From Candidatus Dadabacteria bacterium (lineage in GTDB: Bacteria; Desulfobacterota_D; UBA1144; Nemesobacterales; UBA2774), in NCBI GenBank assembly GCA_030632765.1, contig DAOVUC010000037.1, forward strand, positions 1 through 9,989: DNA of 9,989 nucleotides, given 5' to 3'. The translations under genes and the position numbers were made by a program. Position 1 is the stretch's first letter. Every line of letters begins with the position of its first letter. Below are positions 8,401 to 9,989 of this stretch, one piece after another. The notes below the pieces were generated by a model, which did no database searches, was not told where the DNA came from, and saw only the letters and a list, made by a program, of their open reading frames with translations.

Positions 8401-8493
8401 CACGTTGACGAATTAAAAGAGAGGTTTCCGGTTAGAATTGAAGTAACAAAAGAACCCGGCGTAGGCTCAAGCTTTGAAGTAATATATTCATAG
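5461..8493 (+). CDS. sbcC: SbcC/Rad50-type SMC-like ATPase
   Basis: This is the ATPase half of an SbcCD (Rad50-Mre11) type complex that tethers DNA ends and controls nuclease processing of hairpins and double-strand breaks. It has 1010 residues, typical of SbcC. The N-terminal ATPase lobe (about 1-180) has the P-loop GKNGHGKSA (33-41; Lys39, Ser40) and Q-loop Gln144 in FILQGMADEF. A long Lys/Glu-rich coiled coil (about 180-860) is split by the zinc hook C505-P-L-C508, exactly mid-chain. The C-terminal lobe has signature FSGGEAFR (914-921), Walker B LVIDEGF (945-951, Asp948, Glu949), D-loop region GTQDKDG (952-958) and H-loop His981 in THVDEL. All ATPase elements are intact. The start at ATG 5461 gives the standard N-terminus M-V-P-L-K-L-T-L-K-N-F; no Shine-Dalgarno is visible. 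No sbcD lies in the window. cvpA follows after 23 nt. The TQDKDG D-loop suggests the SbcC-like branch common outside enterics (from memory). Confidence 0.93.
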   Translation: MVPLKLTLKNFLSYGDNTATLDFRNFDIACLSGKNGHGKSALIDALTWALWGKCRVKIKDEVIKRGASEARVEFEFESENNIYRIVRLIERKKGGSSTSINLNILDGASGVFKPLDEGAKTQNTIEKILKMDYNSFICSSFILQGMADEFTKRTPSERKEILSKILELDEYELITKKAREQSHNSNIELNALENEEKQLEDEISEKGLFEEKLRQARVEENKLSAQIAEFEVVQGNLIAQNESIKAKLENLDKLRSNNEECAEKYRKLGLELEQLRDLIQKDEKIVSREKEILKGFKEYKDVLKQEKVLSEKQLTKSKLETDLESAQNLINSEKAKIVGELNSLRAKREEIEKILKAALETTSREEEITSGLKKFTQLQSLEKELENKRQSSQELNSKESKIKNKIEQRKIQLETKAHELKSKSNDLSAKSEVMSKLIKEIGILKLDLEKQNETQSKLDRINDNLNKLREDKSVQISGKAELKKRKEEEVKKLSVISSEIKDPHCPLCESPLENEAREALTEKLNNLISDMDNQLIQTKKYINKLQLEERTLSHEIERAQSEIKKLIVLNKELGEKEQSLKEAKYYSKELEATNAQLEILTKKVKNQEYLDEFRKELDKLSQKKLELGYDANNHMEVKKELEKFRGYVTENEILKNDKIKKSQYEKELKDIQTELKPAAEKLDQENFSRENRKEVLNIKSALHELSYNGDKHKELRAEAKKLELCSGDKDNLDKAKLGLSIREKEEKKVSLELINEKKKLETIQKELAELEGINSESKEIKQKLESATNRTTILKKKKNEILTEITRSENHLERIEKLSNKKKTVRKNIKNINRDLVIFKELVKAFGKNGLQALIIENAVPEIEIEANKILSKLTEGSMALSLEMVKPTQKGGEKETLEIYIGDSSGTRSYETFSGGEAFRIDFALRVAISKFIANRSGAQLRTLVIDEGFGTQDKDGLDQFVQVINTIKDDFDKILAITHVDELKERFPVRIEVTKEPGVGSSFEVIYS
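6973..6984 (+). other. Zinc hook (CxxC) of SbcC
   Basis: These bases encode Cys-Pro-Leu-Cys (residues 505-508), flanked by Asp-Pro-His before and Glu-Ser-Pro-Leu after. In Rad50/SbcC proteins two such hooks bind one zinc ion and join two coiled-coil arms. The presence of CxxC separates this protein from SMC proteins, which have a globular hinge there. Confidence 0.9.
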
Positions 8494-8516
8494 CAATAGT
8501 TTACTAATATTTAAAA

Positions 8517-9098
8517 ATGAATTGGATCGATCTGACAGTTTATATAATTATTATCTTTTTTGTCCTCATAGGAACGACAAGAGGGCTTGTGAGACAAGTA
8601 TTCTCTATTTCCGCCCTTGTTGGTGGGATTATCATTGGACTTATATTTTATGATGTTTTTGCAGCAATGTTCATAAAAGACAGCCTTGTTAAGAACGAGT
8701 CAATCGCAAATGTTAGCGCCTTTTTAATTGTCTCCTTCCTCTCATATCTTCTTATTCAGATACTTGGATGGCTTACAATAAAACTCATGGGCACGCTTCA
8801 TCTAAGTTGGATTAACAGATTAGGAGGGGCAATACTCGGCATCATAATAGGATCTATTGCTGCCTTATTGTTTACATCTTCTTTGACTCTTTTTATTTCA
8901 GAAAAAGATCCGGCAATTACAAATTCAGTAACTATCCCTTATATAAATGAAACTTACGAGACAATAAAAAGGCAACTGCCTGAGGACTTAAGAGAAAGTT
9001 TAATAAGATCAAGAGAACTTATTCGCGAAGAAGGACTGAAAGCCGCAATGAGGATTCAAGATTCGGAAAAGATCAAAGAAATCCTTAATAATAAATAA
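8517..9098 (+). CDS. cvpA: CvpA-family inner membrane protein
   Basis: The protein has 193 residues. The N-terminus N-W-I-D (2-5), the G-T-T-R-G-L turn (19-24) after the first hydrophobic helix and the N-R-L-G-G-A-I-L-G motif (100-108) are the signature of the CvpA family. Four membrane segments can be seen at about 5-20, 28-50, 65-91 and 103-127, followed by a charged, helical cytoplasmic tail rich in Glu, Lys and Arg (about 145-193). CvpA was named for colicin V production in E. coli. A role in envelope homeostasis has been proposed, but the molecular activity is not established, so none is assigned. It starts 23 nt after sbcC, which suggests co-transcription, and has no Shine-Dalgarno; the leader is A/T-only in the last 12 bases. 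CvpA is often beside DNA-repair or purF genes in other bacteria, so the pairing with sbcC need not mean shared function. Confidence 0.88.
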   Translation: MNWIDLTVYIIIIFFVLIGTTRGLVRQVFSISALVGGIIIGLIFYDVFAAMFIKDSLVKNESIANVSAFLIVSFLSYLLIQILGWLTIKLMGTLHLSWINRLGGAILGIIIGSIAALLFTSSLTLFISEKDPAITNSVTIPYINETYETIKRQLPEDLRESLIRSRELIREEGLKAAMRIQDSEKIKEILNNK

Positions 9099-9107
9099 TA
9101 TAAGCCA

Positions 9108-9187
9108 CTTATCATGGCAATAGACATATCAAAGATGGAGCAATTGCCTTAATTTGAGAATTTTGGTAATATAGTCATTATGATAAG
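9108..9187 (+). repeat. 8-bp inverted repeat that includes the fbp start codon
   Basis: CTTATCAT at 9108-9115 is the exact reverse complement of ATGATAAG at 9180-9187, whose first three bases are the fbp start codon. Two G-U pairs (9116 with 9179, 9117 with 9178) could extend the helix to ten pairs across a loop of about 60 nt. In a transcript reading through from cvpA it could hide the start. A chance match of this length in 80 bp is unlikely but not negligible. Confidence 0.3.
9144..9172 (+). promoter_or_regulatory. Candidate promoter of fbp
   Basis: TTGCCT (9144-9149) and TAATAT (9167-9172) are 17 bp apart, each matching four of six consensus bases. With a start about seven bases after the -10, transcription would begin at or next to the ATG at 9180, giving a leaderless or nearly leaderless mRNA that lacks the left arm of the inverted repeat. 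Pattern match only. Confidence 0.3.
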
Positions 9188-9989
9188 CGTTCACACTTTA
9201 GACGAGTTTATTATAAGAAGACAAACTGATTTCCCATATGCAACAGGGGAATTATCCAGATTGCTGCGCAATATCGCACTGGCTGCGAAGATTGTTAACA
9301 GAGAGGTAAATAAAGCAGGCCTTGTGGATGTTCTCGGACCTACGGGGTTTACGAATGTGCAGGGTGAGGAAGTAAAAAAACTCGACATACTAGCCAACAA
9401 AACCTTTATAGCTTCACTTGAACTCGGCGGCCAGTGCTGTGGTGTGGCTTCAGAAGAAAACGAAGAATTCATAGCATTTGAGGCTGAATCATCAAGAGAA
9501 GGAAAATACGTAGTCGCTATTGACCCGCTTGACGGATCATCCAACATCGATGTAAACGTCTCGGTTGGAACTATTTTTTCGATCTATAGAAGAGTCTCCT
9601 CCACGGAAGGTTCATGCACGGCTGAAGACTTTCTCCAGAGGGGCAGCGAGCAAGCAGGAGCAGGATATGTTATATACGGCTCATCAACAATGTTAGTTTA
9701 TACCACCGGCCATGGTGTAAACGGTTTTACACTTGATCCTTCAATTGGCGAATTTTGTCTATCCCACCCTGATATGAGAATTTCTCAAGACGGTAAAACC
9801 TACTCTGTGAACACGGGGAATTTCTATGACTTTCCAGAAGGCGTAAAAGAATATATAAAATATTGCAAGGAAATAGGTCAGCGAACAAAATCACCTTACG
9901 CAGCCCGGTATATAGGCTCAATGGTTGCGGATGTTCACAGAAATTTAATAACCGGGGGAATATATATTTACCCTTCTTTAAACGGGTTC
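9180..9989 (+). CDS. fbp: Class I fructose-1,6-bisphosphatase, 3' end cut by window
   Basis: This enzyme hydrolyses fructose 1,6-bisphosphate to fructose 6-phosphate, the committed cytoplasmic step of gluconeogenesis (or of a Calvin-type cycle). The frame is open from ATG 9180 to the last base, 270 residues; class I enzymes have about 330-340, so some 65 C-terminal residues are missing. Family landmarks: [10 protein letters not shown] (6-15), [17 protein letters not shown] (34-50), [11 protein letters not shown] (59-69), the metal-site Glu in [10 protein letters not shown] (88-97), [17 protein letters not shown] (115-131; Asp115, Asp118 bind metal), [18 protein letters not shown] (175-192) and [14 protein letters not shown] (243-256, substrate phosphate site). 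The start is secure because the N-terminus matches the family and an in-frame TAA stands at 9150-9152. There is no Shine-Dalgarno. It lies 81 nt after cvpA on the same strand. Nothing in the window tells gluconeogenesis from carbon fixation. Confidence 0.96.
   Translation, partial: MISVHTLDEFIIRRQTDFPYATGELSRLLRNIALAAKIVNREVNKAGLVDVLGPTGFTNVQGEEVKKLDILANKTFIASLELGGQCCGVASEENEEFIAFEAESSREGKYVVAIDPLDGSSNIDVNVSVGTIFSIYRRVSSTEGSCTAEDFLQRGSEQAGAGYVIYGSSTMLVYTTGHGVNGFTLDPSIGEFCLSHPDMRISQDGKTYSVNTGNFYDFPEGVKEYIKYCKEIGQRTKSPYAARYIGSMVADVHRNLITGGIYIYPSLNGF

Noticed and set aside
5461..9098. sbcC-cvpA as an anti-phage or toxin system (Rad50-like ATPase plus membrane protein)
   Set aside because: Both proteins carry the ordinary housekeeping-family signatures, base composition matches the surroundings, and there are no nuclease, integrase or other defence genes nearby.
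9100..9112. ATAAG-CCA-CTTAT hairpin after cvpA as a terminator
   Set aside because: A five-pair, mostly A-T stem with a three-base loop and no T-run is too weak. It also competes with the longer inverted repeat for the same bases.
9114..9152. Upstream in-frame start for fbp at 9114
   Set aside because: TAA at 9150-9152 is in the same frame, and the ATG at 9180 already gives the normal class I N-terminus.
1..9989. tRNA, rRNA, CRISPR array, riboswitch or mobile element
   Set aside because: No cloverleaf-like sequence, regular short repeats, terminal inverted repeats or transposase/integrase motifs were found; intergenic gaps are at most 119 bp and leave little room.

Overview
The window is about 10 kb of AT-leaning bacterial chromosome (roughly 40% GC by eye) that is densely packed with core metabolic and housekeeping genes. 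There are eight protein genes, two of them cut by the window edges. I see no tRNA, rRNA, CRISPR, phage or insertion-sequence signal. The gene set (two-subunit B12-dependent methylmalonyl-CoA mutase, MeaB, RimI, a long-chain polyprenyl diphosphate synthase, SbcC/Rad50-like ATPase, CvpA, class I fructose-1,6-bisphosphatase) fits a free-living bacterium that makes an isoprenoid quinone or polyprenyl carrier, handles propionyl-CoA/methylmalonyl-CoA and can run gluconeogenesis. Nothing here fixes the phylum; a deltaproteobacteria-like or uncultured Gram-negative lineage is only a guess.

Region 1 (1-4349, + strand): the C-terminal third of the mutase small subunit (mutA), the complete large catalytic subunit (mutB), the GTPase chaperone meaB and the acetyltransferase rimI, with gaps of 16, 48 and 48 nt. 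The first three form one functional unit: MutAB interconverts succinyl-CoA and (R)-methylmalonyl-CoA with adenosylcobalamin, and MeaB guards cofactor loading and reactivation. rimI is probably a co-transcribed passenger.

Region 2 (4358-5341, - strand): an ispB-type polyprenyl diphosphate synthase, tail to tail with rimI (8 nt apart) and head to head with sbcC. The 119 nt between the ispB and sbcC starts hold the main regulatory features of the window: two TATAAT boxes, a perfect 14-bp palindrome and a 10-bp palindrome.

Region 3 (5461-9989, + strand): a full-length 1010-residue SbcC/Rad50-type ATPase with its zinc hook at the exact centre of the chain, a CvpA-family membrane protein 23 nt downstream, and after an 81-nt gap a class I fructose-1,6-bisphosphatase that runs off the right edge. 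No sbcD/mre11 nuclease gene lies in the window.

The window looks ordinary in gene content, and I found no convincing undescribed system. What deserves a second look is mostly in the non-coding DNA and translation starts: only one of seven visible starts has a Shine-Dalgarno sequence, the ispB/sbcC divergent region carries operator-like palindromes, and the fbp start codon lies in a possible long-range hairpin close to a candidate promoter.
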